Source: Flavobacteriales bacterium (GTDB taxonomy: Bacteria > Bacteroidota > Bacteroidia > Flavobacteriales > BACL11). From it: DNA of 5,831 nucleotides. Made by a program: the position numbers and the translations under genes. Shown in pieces: positions 1-5,831 of the stretch (position 1 is the stretch's first letter; the number at the start of each line of letters is the position of its first letter). Below the pieces are notes generated by a model, which saw nothing but the letters and a program-made list of their open reading frames with translations, did no database searches and was not told where the DNA came from. Location: contig NYTT01000027.1 in assembly GCA_002683775.1 (NCBI GenBank), forward strand, positions 1-5,831. Reading direction: 5' to 3'.

Positions 1-1152
1 ATTGGAGCGATTAATTCCCGGATAGGCAATAATGATATTGCTTTAGTTCATTATGAAAAGGCATTAAATATTTATAAAGAACTAGATGCTAAAGATATTT
101 CTTACCCTATTTTAAACAGCACAACAATATTAATGAATATAGGTCTTCTGCATACTAAAAATAACTTGTTAATTAAGGCAGAAGCATCATTTCTTGAAGC
201 TCTTAAAATACTTAAACCCTATAATTACAAAATTTATATTTTAGGATGCTACAATACACTTTCTCGAATATATTTAGAATTAAATCAAGTAGAGAAAAGC
301 TTACTGTATGCTAATATAGGTTTTGATATTGCTAAAGAGTTAGATACTAAGCGTGAAATTTTATTATCTAAAATTCTACTTGCTACAATCAATTATCAAA
401 AAAATAAATCTAAATCTATACAACAATTAGAGAATATTTTGGAGCAAGTCTCTGAAAATGGATCTTTAGAAATGAAAAGAGAAGTTTATGAATTACTTTA
501 TATTGGATATAAATTTCAAGACAAATTAGATTTGTCTTTAAAGATGTATGAACTTTTTAATTTATACAGTGATAGTATTCAAAAGAGTATTGAAAGTTAT
601 GCTGTTGCTAGAGAAACTGTCAAAAGTGAATACGAAAAAATATTGTATGAATCTAAATTAAATAGCGAGATAGAGAAAAACGACTTAAAAGTTACCCAAA
701 TTAAGAATGTAGCTGCGATAATTATTACCTCTATACTATTAATCTTACTTTTAATTTATTTTATATTTTTAAACAACAAAAAAAATAATAAGAAGAGAGA
801 TGATTTGTTAGAGGAAATTAAATTTTTAAAGGAAAATAAATTTTCTCCTATTGTTGACTCTAGAAATTTCGAATTATCTAAGCAAAAAATAGATGATCAT
901 TTAAAAAGAGTGTTGAATGAAACAGATTGGAAAGTTCTTTTAATATTATTAGATAATCCTATGGTGTTGAATAAAGAGATTGCCGCAAAATCTAATATGA
1001 GTCTTGATGGAATCAGTTCTTCGCTTAGGAGAATGTATGAGTACTTTGAAGTAAAAGATACTAAGTACAAAAAGATTTCATTAATTCATAGCGCTATTAA
1101 AATATCTAATGCTACCGTAATCAACTTTATGGACAAGTCTATATTGAAATAA
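1..1152 (+). CDS. TPR-containing membrane-anchored LuxR-like HTH transcriptional regulator (5' end outside window)
   Basis: The reading frame is open to the left edge, and the residues before the first ATG (position 133) are good TPR sequence (for example the helix reading ALVHYEKALNIYKEL), so that ATG is internal and the gene starts upstream. Numbering from the edge, about 383 residues are present. TPR-like helix pairs fill roughly residues 1-195. A charged, probably coiled-coil linker spans about 199-236. One strongly hydrophobic transmembrane helix spans about 237-258 and is followed by a Lys/Asn-rich stretch (KKNNKKR). By the positive-inside rule this places the TPRs in the periplasm and the C-terminus in the cytoplasm. 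The C-terminal domain (about 305-370; key stretches NETDWKVLLILLDNP, NKEIAAKSNMS and SSLRRMYEYFEV) follows the layout of a GerE/LuxR-type HTH, although it is divergent. No receiver or kinase domain is visible. Such proteins are common in Bacteroidota and are thought to sense an envelope signal. The target genes are unknown; the genes starting at 1411 are an obvious but unproven candidate. Confidence 0.85.
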   Translation: MGAINSRIGNNDIALVHYEKALNIYKELDAKDISYPILNSTTILMNIGLLHTKNNLLIKAEASFLEALKILKPYNYKIYILGCYNTLSRIYLELNQVEKSLLYANIGFDIAKELDTKREILLSKILLATINYQKNKSKSIQQLENILEQVSENGSLEMKREVYELLYIGYKFQDKLDLSLKMYELFNLYSDSIQKSIESYAVARETVKSEYEKILYESKLNSEIEKNDLKVTQIKNVAAIIITSILLILLLIYFIFLNNKKNNKKRDDLLEEIKFLKENKFSPIVDSRNFELSKQKIDDHLKRVLNETDWKVLLILLDNPMVLNKEIAAKSNMSLDGISSSLRRMYEYFEVKDTKYKKISLIHSAIKISNATVINFMDKSILK

Positions 1153-1177
1153 ACTAATATTTTGAATATGTAAGTTT

Positions 1178-1203
1178 ATAAAGAATGTAAATCCTTTATT
1201 TTT
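1178..1203 (+). terminator. weak candidate terminator downstream of the regulator gene
   Basis: A 6-bp inverted repeat (ATAAAG at 1178-1183, CTTTAT at 1194-1199) with a 10-nt loop is followed by a short T run to 1203, 25 bases after the regulator's stop codon. The position and T tract fit a Rho-independent terminator. The stem has only one G-C pair and would be unstable, and such repeats arise easily in AT-rich DNA, so this is only suggestive. Confidence 0.25.
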
Positions 1204-1220
1204 ACAACTGAATGCATAAG

Positions 1221-1309
1221 ATAATCGATTATTTTCATTGGGATTAACAATATTGTTCATACTTTTGAATAAGTATTGCAGAATTATAATTAATACCTTT
1301 TACGTAAAA
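1221..1309. promoter_or_regulatory. cluster of perfect palindromes (possible operator region)
   Basis: Within 89 bases there are three perfect 12-bp palindromes: ATAATCGATTAT (1221-1232), AACAATATTGTT (1246-1257) and TTTTACGTAAAA (1298-1309). There is also a 10-bp palindrome, AATTATAATT (1282-1291), and a gapped inverted repeat, ATACTT-N6-AAGTAT (1259-1276). The palindromes differ in sequence, so they are not copies of one operator, but the density is more than I would expect by chance even at this AT content. They lie 100-190 bases before the copper monooxygenase start and after the regulator stop, where operators for either gene or short hairpins in the transcript could sit. The function is inferred only from symmetry and position. 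Confidence 0.35.
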
Positions 1310-1373
1310 AATAAGTTGAATAAAATTTAGCTATTTACTATTAAGAAAATTAATGAAATGTTAATTATACAGC

Positions 1374-1381
1374 TACATTTT
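1374..1381 (+). promoter_or_regulatory. possible Bacteroidota -7 element for the copper monooxygenase gene
   Basis: TACATTTT matches seven of eight positions of a TAnnTTTG-type -7 element and lies 29 bases before the ATG at 1411, a plausible leader length. No TTTG-like -33 element is seen about 20 bases upstream. The leader between it and the ATG is A-rich and has no Shine-Dalgarno sequence, as is usual in this phylum. T-rich near matches are frequent in such DNA. Confidence 0.25.
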
Positions 1382-1410
1382 TAGAACGAAAAATAATTAA
1401 AAGATTTAAT

Positions 1411-2811
1411 ATGATAAATAGAATTTTACTGACACTTTTCTTACCAATAAGTTTAATTGCTCAGGTTCCTAATTATTCTGAGGATATAGCTCCAATAATC
1501 TATGATCACTGCTTAAAATGTCATTATAGTGGAGGTATTGGCCCGATAAATTTAGAGACATATGCAAATACAGTTGCAAATTCTGGTATGATCCAACATG
1601 TTACAAGTTCTGGAGAAATGCCACCGTGGCCACCAGATACTTTGTACAGAAGTTATGCTTATGAAAACATTTTAAATATTGATGAAATTAATACAATTCT
1701 TGATTGGATAACTAACGGTTCTCCTCTAGGAGATACATCTTTATTGCCAACAATGCCAACTTTTAGTAATTCATCACAACTTGGTGTAGCTGATTTAGAG
1801 ATGCAAATCCCAACTTATTCTAGCACTGCGGGCCCTGGAAATGATGATTATGTTTGTTTTTCCATCCCTTCATATTTAACACAAAATAGACAGATAAGAG
1901 CAATTGAGGTGATCCCAGGAAACATACAGATAGTACATCACGTGATAGTTTCATTAGATCCATTTCCAAATAATTCAGTTGTTACTACTCCAAATTGTAT
2001 GGGTCCTCAAGGTGGTACAATATATACTTGGGCGCCAGGCTCTGTGCCATTAGTTTTTCCAGAAAATCAAAACAATTCCTTTGGAGTTAATTTACCAGCA
2101 AATAGTAGCTTATCTTTAGCTATGCATTATCCCGAAGGAAGCTTCGGACAAATAGATAGTACTAAAGTGAAAATTTATTTTTACCCTCAAAATACTACAA
2201 TTAGAGAAATTACTAGCGATTACTTAATTAATGAAGGTCTTTTTGGTCAACCCTTTATATTACCTCCAAATCAAGTTACTGAAATAACAGGAACATATGG
2301 CCCTACAGCTCAAGATTATTCTTTTATGTCAGTGTTTCCTCATATGCATTTACTTGGAAAGTATATTGAAATGTATGCTGTAACTCCTGCAAATGATACA
2401 ATTAATTTAGTTCGAATAAATAATTGGGATTTTGAATGGCAAGGGGCATACCTATTTGAAAAATTTATCAAAATACCAGCTGGAAGTGTGATATATGCTA
2501 ATGGAACTTATGACAATACACCAAGCCCTGCAAACCCAAATCCAGTTACTGTACAATCTGGATTAAACACTCAGGATGAAATGTTTGTAGGGATTTTTCA
2601 GTTTCTGCCATATCAAACTGGTGATGAAGATATATTATTAGGCGATGTTGTAATTCCTACTAATTTTAACACCATAAATACTAGTTCCTCAAATAAACGA
2701 TTAATTAATGTAACTGATATTAGAGGAGGTGCAGTAGAAAGTAAAAAGAATACACCGTTAATATATATATATGATAATGGTACAGTAGAGAAAAAAATAA
2801 TTATTGATTAA
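1411..2811 (+). CDS. secreted cytochrome c / type II copper (PHM/DBM-like) monooxygenase with T9SS C-terminal sorting domain
   Basis: This 466-residue exported protein has four parts. Residues 1-18 are a signal peptide (MINRILL..LIAQ). About 20-110 form a mono-heme cytochrome c-like domain: the CXXCH motif is C34-L-K-C37-H38 and M70 in GEMPPWPPD is the likely axial ligand. About 130-400 are the two domains of a copper type II, ascorbate-dependent monooxygenase: H176-H177 in IVHHVIV and H239 in LAMHYP match the CuH site, and H311-M-H313 in FPHMHLLGK plus M391 in TQDEMF match the CuM site. The spacings (62, 72 and 80 residues) are close to those of rat PHM (H108, H172, H242, M314). C149 and C196 flank the His pair much as a conserved PHM disulfide does. 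About 425-466 form a type A T9SS sorting tail ending YIYDNGTVEKKIIID. The family hydroxylates C-H carbons with O2 and two electrons; here the heme domain may replace ascorbate as the donor. The substrate and actual activity are unknown. Start chosen: ATG directly before the signal peptide. It is probably first in a run with the next two genes. Confidence 0.88.
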   Translation: MINRILLTLFLPISLIAQVPNYSEDIAPIIYDHCLKCHYSGGIGPINLETYANTVANSGMIQHVTSSGEMPPWPPDTLYRSYAYENILNIDEINTILDWITNGSPLGDTSLLPTMPTFSNSSQLGVADLEMQIPTYSSTAGPGNDDYVCFSIPSYLTQNRQIRAIEVIPGNIQIVHHVIVSLDPFPNNSVVTTPNCMGPQGGTIYTWAPGSVPLVFPENQNNSFGVNLPANSSLSLAMHYPEGSFGQIDSTKVKIYFYPQNTTIREITSDYLINEGLFGQPFILPPNQVTEITGTYGPTAQDYSFMSVFPHMHLLGKYIEMYAVTPANDTINLVRINNWDFEWQGAYLFEKFIKIPAGSVIYANGTYDNTPSPANPNPVTVQSGLNTQDEMFVGIFQFLPYQTGDEDILLGDVVIPTNFNTINTSSSNKRLINVTDIRGGAVESKKNTPLIYIYDNGTVEKKIIID

Positions 2812-2872
2812 TATTATGAATGTATATTTTAGATGCAATACTAATTCATATTTTAAATTTCATCAATTGTAT

Positions 2873-3475
2873 ATGAGTTATAAAAAGAGTTTCATTCTTC
2901 TTATATTATTTTTTGTTTGCTCTGAAGATTCGATCTCACAAAATTTAAATGCAAGTGTTGTTAATGTAATTCATGCTGATACTGTAGAGTATAATGATCC
3001 TTTTCAGGTATCATTTGCTATTATTAATACAGGGAATTTTCCTATTTATGATTCTATTTGTAATATTAATATTATTTGTACACCACCCTCAGTTCCTGTT
3101 AATCAAGCTCCAATTTATATAACTTATCAACATCCTATTCCGTCCCAAATTTTCTTTCCTGGAGACACATTATTTATAGATCTTTTTACTAATCCTCTAC
3201 CTGGAGGTCCATTTTTTTACTTAACTGCAGGTGATAACTTAATAGTGATTTGGCCCTCTTTTGAAACTCCAGTTACTCCAGTTAGTTCAGATACAAGTAT
3301 TACTCCAGTGTATGTATTATCAACTATAGCAGACTTAAATAATTTTTCTCCTAAATCTGATTTGCAACAAGATATTTATATATATGATGTTTTAGGTAAA
3401 AGACATAAAACAACGAACAATATCCCATTTGGCAATTTTTACATTCGTAATGGCAAAAAATTTATTAGAAGGTAG
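2873..3475 (+). CDS. small secreted beta-rich protein with T9SS-like C-terminal tail
   Basis: No family is recognised by name. I place the start at the ATG at 2873 (200 residues) because it leads directly into a signal sequence (MSYKKSFILLILFFVC, ending near SISQ23). In-frame upstream starts (TTG at 2804, ATG at 2816) would add a polar stretch before it and the first overlaps the previous gene. Residues about 28-145 look like one beta-sandwich of the CARDB/Ig-like kind: VVNVIHADTVEYNDPFQVSF, then IINTGNFPIYDS and later FFPGDTLFIDLF, the usual pattern for surface domains that discuss 'new/lost' strands around a PGDT turn. Residues about 165-200 (IYIYDVLGKR ... IPFGNFYIRNGKKFIRR) resemble a shortened type A T9SS sorting tail. 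C16 followed by SED could instead be a lipoprotein site, but the Val before it is a poor lipobox residue. The gene lies 61 bases after the copper monooxygenase stop and directly abuts the next gene, so cotranscription is likely. It could be a binding or adhesion accessory; that is inference. Confidence 0.72.
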   Translation: MSYKKSFILLILFFVCSEDSISQNLNASVVNVIHADTVEYNDPFQVSFAIINTGNFPIYDSICNINIICTPPSVPVNQAPIYITYQHPIPSQIFFPGDTLFIDLFTNPLPGGPFFYLTAGDNLIVIWPSFETPVTPVSSDTSITPVYVLSTIADLNNFSPKSDLQQDIYIYDVLGKRHKTTNNIPFGNFYIRNGKKFIRR

Positions 3476-4909
3476 ATGTCTAAATTTTTAAATACTATTG
3501 TTCAGAGACTCACTAAAGAAGAGATTAGGTTTTTTAAATTATTTCTTAATAGAACTAATGCAAAGAATCGGAAAGATGTAGATTTATTTGATCTCATGAG
3601 AAAGAAAAAAGATGACTTAAATACGGATGAGGCTTTAAATAAGCTCAAAATTAATTCAAACAATTATTATCAGATAAAAAATAGACTTTATAATGAGCTA
3701 AATAATTCAATGATATGGCAGCATATTTGGAAGGATAATCAATCGAAATCATTTAGTTTTGTTTTGCTCTCTAGAGTTTACAAGAATAAATGTGAATTAG
3801 AACTTGCCTTTCATTATTTATTAAAAGCAGAGAAAGAAGCAATTAACTCTCAGTTGTATGAGGTCTTATCTATAATTTATACTGAAATAATTCAGCTCTC
3901 TCATGAGCTAATCTCTGTTGAAGTTGACACCTACATCGATTTAAAAAAACAAAATCTTAAGACTTTAAATCAGATTGATGAAATTGATATGTTGCTAGCT
4001 AAAGTAATGCATGAATTTAAGAAAAAACAAAATTTTGGAAAATTAGATAATGAGTTAATTGTCTCAATAAGTAATAAACATAGTCAATCTTTAGAGAATG
4101 ATAATTTAATTGATAAACCAAGATTTAGGTTGAAATTGTTTAAAATGTATAGTCGTATTTTATTAGAAAAGCGTGACTACATATCATTAGAAGTTTTTTT
4201 GCTAAAGAACTATAATAGTTTTATAAGTGATAATATCTTTGATAGATCAAATCATAACGACAAATTAACTTTATTGACATATCTATCTAATTGTTTTTAC
4301 AAAACAAAAAAGTATAAAAAATCATTAGAATTTGCCAATAAGCTATATCTGAGCATGCAAGAACATGATTCTCTCTTGTATGACAAATACTTATTCTATT
4401 ACTATAATGCACTTGTATTGAATTACTCAAAGACAGATAAAGATAAGGCTCTAAAATTTATTGATCAAGCAAGTAAAAATGAAATAATAACAAGCTTGCC
4501 AGCGTACAGTGCATTTATTTATTTAAATAGAGCTATAATTTTTTATTATAAGAATAACTTTAAAGAAGCTATAAAGAACTTATCTAGATTAACTTTATTA
4601 GAAGATTTTCTTTTACTCGATAAGTCTTTTCAGCTTAAAATTTTAATTGTTGATGTAATGATGAGATGGCTAAATCAGGCAAATGATATTTTGGATAGAA
4701 TTAGTAAAATAAAAAACGGCTATAAATCTATTTTGTCTAATGTAGAATTAAGACGAGAGAAGGATTTTATCAATATTATTTCTAATAGTGTCAATTCTAT
4801 TAAAATTGATGATCTTAAAACTCAATTTTTAACTTCACTATCTGATTCTGAATCTGAAGAGATTGATATTATAAGTTATAATAGTTGGTTAAGAAATTAC
4901 TTAAAGTAA
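3476..4909 (+). CDS. hypothetical cytosolic all-helical TPR-like protein
   Basis: This 477-residue protein has no signal peptide or transmembrane helix, so it is probably cytoplasmic. It is rich in Lys, Asn, Leu and Ile and appears to be almost wholly alpha-helical. The N-terminal 80 residues (RLTKEEIRFFKLFLNRTN, then a NSNNYYQIKNRLYNEL helix) form a distinct helical head. TPR-like helix pairs follow: around 95-140 (LSRVYKNKCELELAFHYLLKAEKEA), around 265-325 (YKTKKYKKSLEFANKLY; DKALKFIDQAS) and around 345-370 (YLNRAIIFYYKNNFKEAIKNL). The repeats are divergent from the TPR consensus. I recognise the type as a Bacteroidota hypothetical protein but cannot assign a function; TPR scaffolds usually bind other proteins. 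The ATG directly follows the TAG of the preceding gene (TAGATG), and AGAAGG at 3467-3472 sits 3 bases upstream, so its translation may be coupled to that gene. Its stop is only 10 bases from the convergent SDR gene. Confidence 0.8.
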   Translation: MSKFLNTIVQRLTKEEIRFFKLFLNRTNAKNRKDVDLFDLMRKKKDDLNTDEALNKLKINSNNYYQIKNRLYNELNNSMIWQHIWKDNQSKSFSFVLLSRVYKNKCELELAFHYLLKAEKEAINSQLYEVLSIIYTEIIQLSHELISVEVDTYIDLKKQNLKTLNQIDEIDMLLAKVMHEFKKKQNFGKLDNELIVSISNKHSQSLENDNLIDKPRFRLKLFKMYSRILLEKRDYISLEVFLLKNYNSFISDNIFDRSNHNDKLTLLTYLSNCFYKTKKYKKSLEFANKLYLSMQEHDSLLYDKYLFYYYNALVLNYSKTDKDKALKFIDQASKNEIITSLPAYSAFIYLNRAIIFYYKNNFKEAIKNLSRLTLLEDFLLLDKSFQLKILIVDVMMRWLNQANDILDRISKIKNGYKSILSNVELRREKDFINIISNSVNSIKIDDLKTQFLTSLSDSESEEIDIISYNSWLRNYLK

Positions 4910-4919
4910 AAGCTGACTA

Positions 4920-5582
4920 CTAACTTTTAGACCAATTAAATAGATCGCTATTTTCAATTATATTTTTACCAGATAAATTAGATTTTGATATATTAATCAT
5001 TGCTTTAGCAACTGTTTTAGCTTTAATAGCCTTAATAGTAGAGGGTAAAATAAATGAGAAAATTGGCATAACAAGCTGTCCAATTTCTTCTAAAAACCTT
5101 CTGTTTTTTCTTCTTCCAATTAATAGAGATGGTTTAATAATAAATAAACTATTATTCTTAATATTTATGACAGCTTCTTCAATTTCCCCTTTTAGTTTTA
5201 AATAAAAATTTGAGCTTTTACTGTTAGCACCACCTGATGAGATAAAAAGGAATTTATCTGCATTCATTTTTTTAGATGCCTTTGCAATATTTAGTGTAAT
5301 ATCAAAATCAATTTCTTTATATCTTTTTTTATTTCCTTTAACTTGAGATTGTGTTGTACCTATACACGAGAAAACAACGGCATCTTTAATAATACAATCT
5401 TGAATCTCTTTTTCTTTTGAGAAATCAATAACTTTATTAGTTATTTTTAAATTTTTTGTTGCTATTTTTTTTCTTGTGATAACGATTATCTTTTCAAAAA
5501 AATGATCATTAATAATTTGTTTTAACAACATGGAACCGGTCAAACCTGTGCCTCCAAAAACTACAGCTACATTCTTTTTCAT
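4920..5582 (-). CDS. NAD(P)-binding atypical short-chain dehydrogenase, TIP30/HTATIP2-like
   Basis: This 220-residue Rossmann-fold protein is probably cytosolic. The N-terminus carries the dinucleotide-binding loop G10-GTGLT-G16 after a first beta strand (KKNVAVVF). Further family marks are FSCIGTT (71-77), the ISSGGANS strand end (114-121), a Y127-LKL-K131 pair at the catalytic YxxxK position, and KPSLLIGRR (150-158), which matches the proline/GxR segment seen in TIP30 and bacterial relatives. The length fits that family (about 210-240). Members bind NADP(H), but substrates of the bacterial forms are generally unknown, so only 'putative oxidoreductase' is justified. I chose the ATG at 5582 over the in-frame TTG at 5591, because the TTG would add only MLI before MKKN and overlaps the predicted -7 element TACATTTG. 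The gene is convergent with the helical-protein gene and divergent from the beta-propeller gene, so it is likely monocistronic. Confidence 0.87.
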   Translation of the reverse strand: MKKNVAVVFGGTGLTGSMLLKQIINDHFFEKIIVITRKKIATKNLKITNKVIDFSKEKEIQDCIIKDAVVFSCIGTTQSQVKGNKKRYKEIDFDITLNIAKASKKMNADKFLFISSGGANSKSSNFYLKLKGEIEEAVINIKNNSLFIIKPSLLIGRRKNRRFLEEIGQLVMPIFSFILPSTIKAIKAKTVAKAMINISKSNLSGKNIIENSDLFNWSKS

Positions 5583-5588
5583 AATCAA

Positions 5589-5596
5589 CAAATGTA
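5589..5596 (-). promoter_or_regulatory. -7 promoter element for the SDR gene
   Basis: Read on the minus strand this is TACATTTG, a perfect match to the Bacteroidota -7 consensus TAnnTTTG. It ends only 6 bases before the SDR ATG at 5582, so a start site 5-7 bases downstream would give an mRNA with almost no leader. No TTTG-like -33 element is visible in the expected region (about 5615-5622), which lowers confidence. Confidence 0.45.
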
Positions 5597-5621
5597 AATT
5601 AAATTACTTAAAAAAGTTAAT

Positions 5622-5629
5622 TATATTTG
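5622..5629 (+). promoter_or_regulatory. -7 promoter element for the beta-propeller gene
   Basis: TATATTTG is a perfect TAnnTTTG match 12 bases before the ATG at 5642, implying a leader of only about 6-8 bases. It points away from the SDR -7 element with 25 bases between them. Each promoter's -33 region would therefore fall at or next to the other's -7 element. No good -33 TTTG is present. Confidence 0.5.
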
Positions 5630-5641
5630 TTACTTACTTTT

Positions 5642-5831
5642 ATGAAGCCTTTACTTATATTTTTATTATTAGCAATAAATTTACCGGCACAGACTACGGA
5701 CTGGGTTAAATCTTTTGGTGGTGCTGCATCTGATAAGGGTATATCTATAGGTACAGATTCTTTGGGTTTTATTTATATAAGTGGTTATTATAATAATGAA
5801 GCAACTTTTGGTGGAATAACTCTTACAAACA
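5642..5831 (+). CDS. secreted beta-propeller (SBBP-like repeat) protein, 5' end only
   Basis: The frame is open from an ATG at 5642 to the right edge (63 complete codons); the 3' part lies outside. Residues 1-17 are a clear signal peptide (MKPLLIFLLLAINLPAQ). The mature protein begins with W21-VKSFGG, then ASDKGISIGTDSLGFIYISG and ATFGGITLTN. This is the pattern of one SBBP-type beta-propeller blade (W..xGG..SD.G..I..D..G..Y..G.....FG...L) found at the start of many large Bacteroidota surface proteins that end in a T9SS sorting tail. Such proteins are exported and often cell-surface attached; their ligands are mostly unknown. The tail cannot be checked here. The leader before the ATG is very short and has no Shine-Dalgarno sequence. 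Confidence 0.8.
   Translation, partial: MKPLLIFLLLAINLPAQTTDWVKSFGGAASDKGISIGTDSLGFIYISGYYNNEATFGGITLTN

Noticed and set aside
133..1152. ATG at 133 as the true start of the regulator gene
   Set aside because: The frame is open to position 1 and encodes good TPR sequence before this ATG, so it is an internal methionine.
2757..2773. Short TA-repeat tract as a phase-variation site
   Set aside because: It is short, and it simply encodes the YIYD residues of the T9SS tail.
2823..2830. TATATTTT as a promoter for the small secreted protein gene
   Set aside because: An imperfect match without a -33 element, in a 61-base gap that fits cotranscription with the gene before it.
2804..2872. Longer N-terminus for the small secreted protein from TTG 2804 or ATG 2816
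   Set aside because: It would put about 20 polar residues before a clear signal sequence, and the TTG form overlaps the previous gene; ATG 2873 is the better start.
4907..4929. Inverted repeat TAAAAG-N11-CTTTTA between the convergent genes as a bidirectional terminator
   Set aside because: Only 6 bp with a single G-C pair and an 11-nt loop, overlapping both stop regions; too weak to call in AT-rich DNA.
5583..5591. TTG at 5591 as the SDR start
   Set aside because: It adds only three residues ahead of the ATG and lies inside the predicted -7 element.

Overview
The window is AT-rich (about 30% G+C by eye) and points to a member of the Bacteroidota, most likely a marine-type member of the Flavobacteriales. 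The evidence is two secreted proteins with C-terminal tails of the type IX secretion (T9SS) sorting kind, a TPR/transmembrane/LuxR-like regulator architecture typical of the phylum, near-absence of Shine-Dalgarno sequences, and two perfect matches to the Bacteroidota -7 promoter element TAnnTTTG. No tRNA, rRNA, mobile element or CRISPR array was seen.

Layout. Positions 1-1152 (+) are the 3' part of a membrane-anchored regulator: TPR repeats, a coiled-coil linker, one transmembrane helix and a C-terminal helix-turn-helix. A 258-base intergenic stretch follows. It holds a weak terminator candidate, a cluster of perfect 10-12 bp palindromes and a poor promoter match. Next comes a run of three same-strand genes. 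The first (1411-2811) is a secreted cytochrome c / type II copper monooxygenase-like protein with a T9SS tail. The second (2873-3475) is a small secreted beta-rich protein that also has a T9SS-like tail. The third (3476-4909) is a cytosolic, all-helical TPR-like protein whose ATG directly abuts the preceding stop codon. A convergent gene (4920-5582, -) encodes a TIP30/HTATIP2-like atypical short-chain dehydrogenase. It is separated by about 60 bp, with divergent and apparently overlapping promoters, from the 5' end of a secreted beta-propeller (SBBP-like) protein that runs off the right edge (5642-5831, +).

How they may work together. The best-supported biochemistry is in the 1411-2811 product. 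It has a CXXCH heme site with a candidate axial Met, followed by all six copper ligands expected from the peptidylglycine/dopamine monooxygenase family (His-His, His, His-X-His, Met) at nearly family-typical spacing. This suggests an exported copper oxygenase with a built-in electron-entry domain; the substrate cannot be read from the sequence. The two downstream genes may be cotranscribed with it, but the link is only positional. The SDR and the beta-propeller gene look like independent neighbours. I see no clear evidence of a defence or mobile system. The most unusual items are the copper/heme fusion and the palindrome cluster in front of it.
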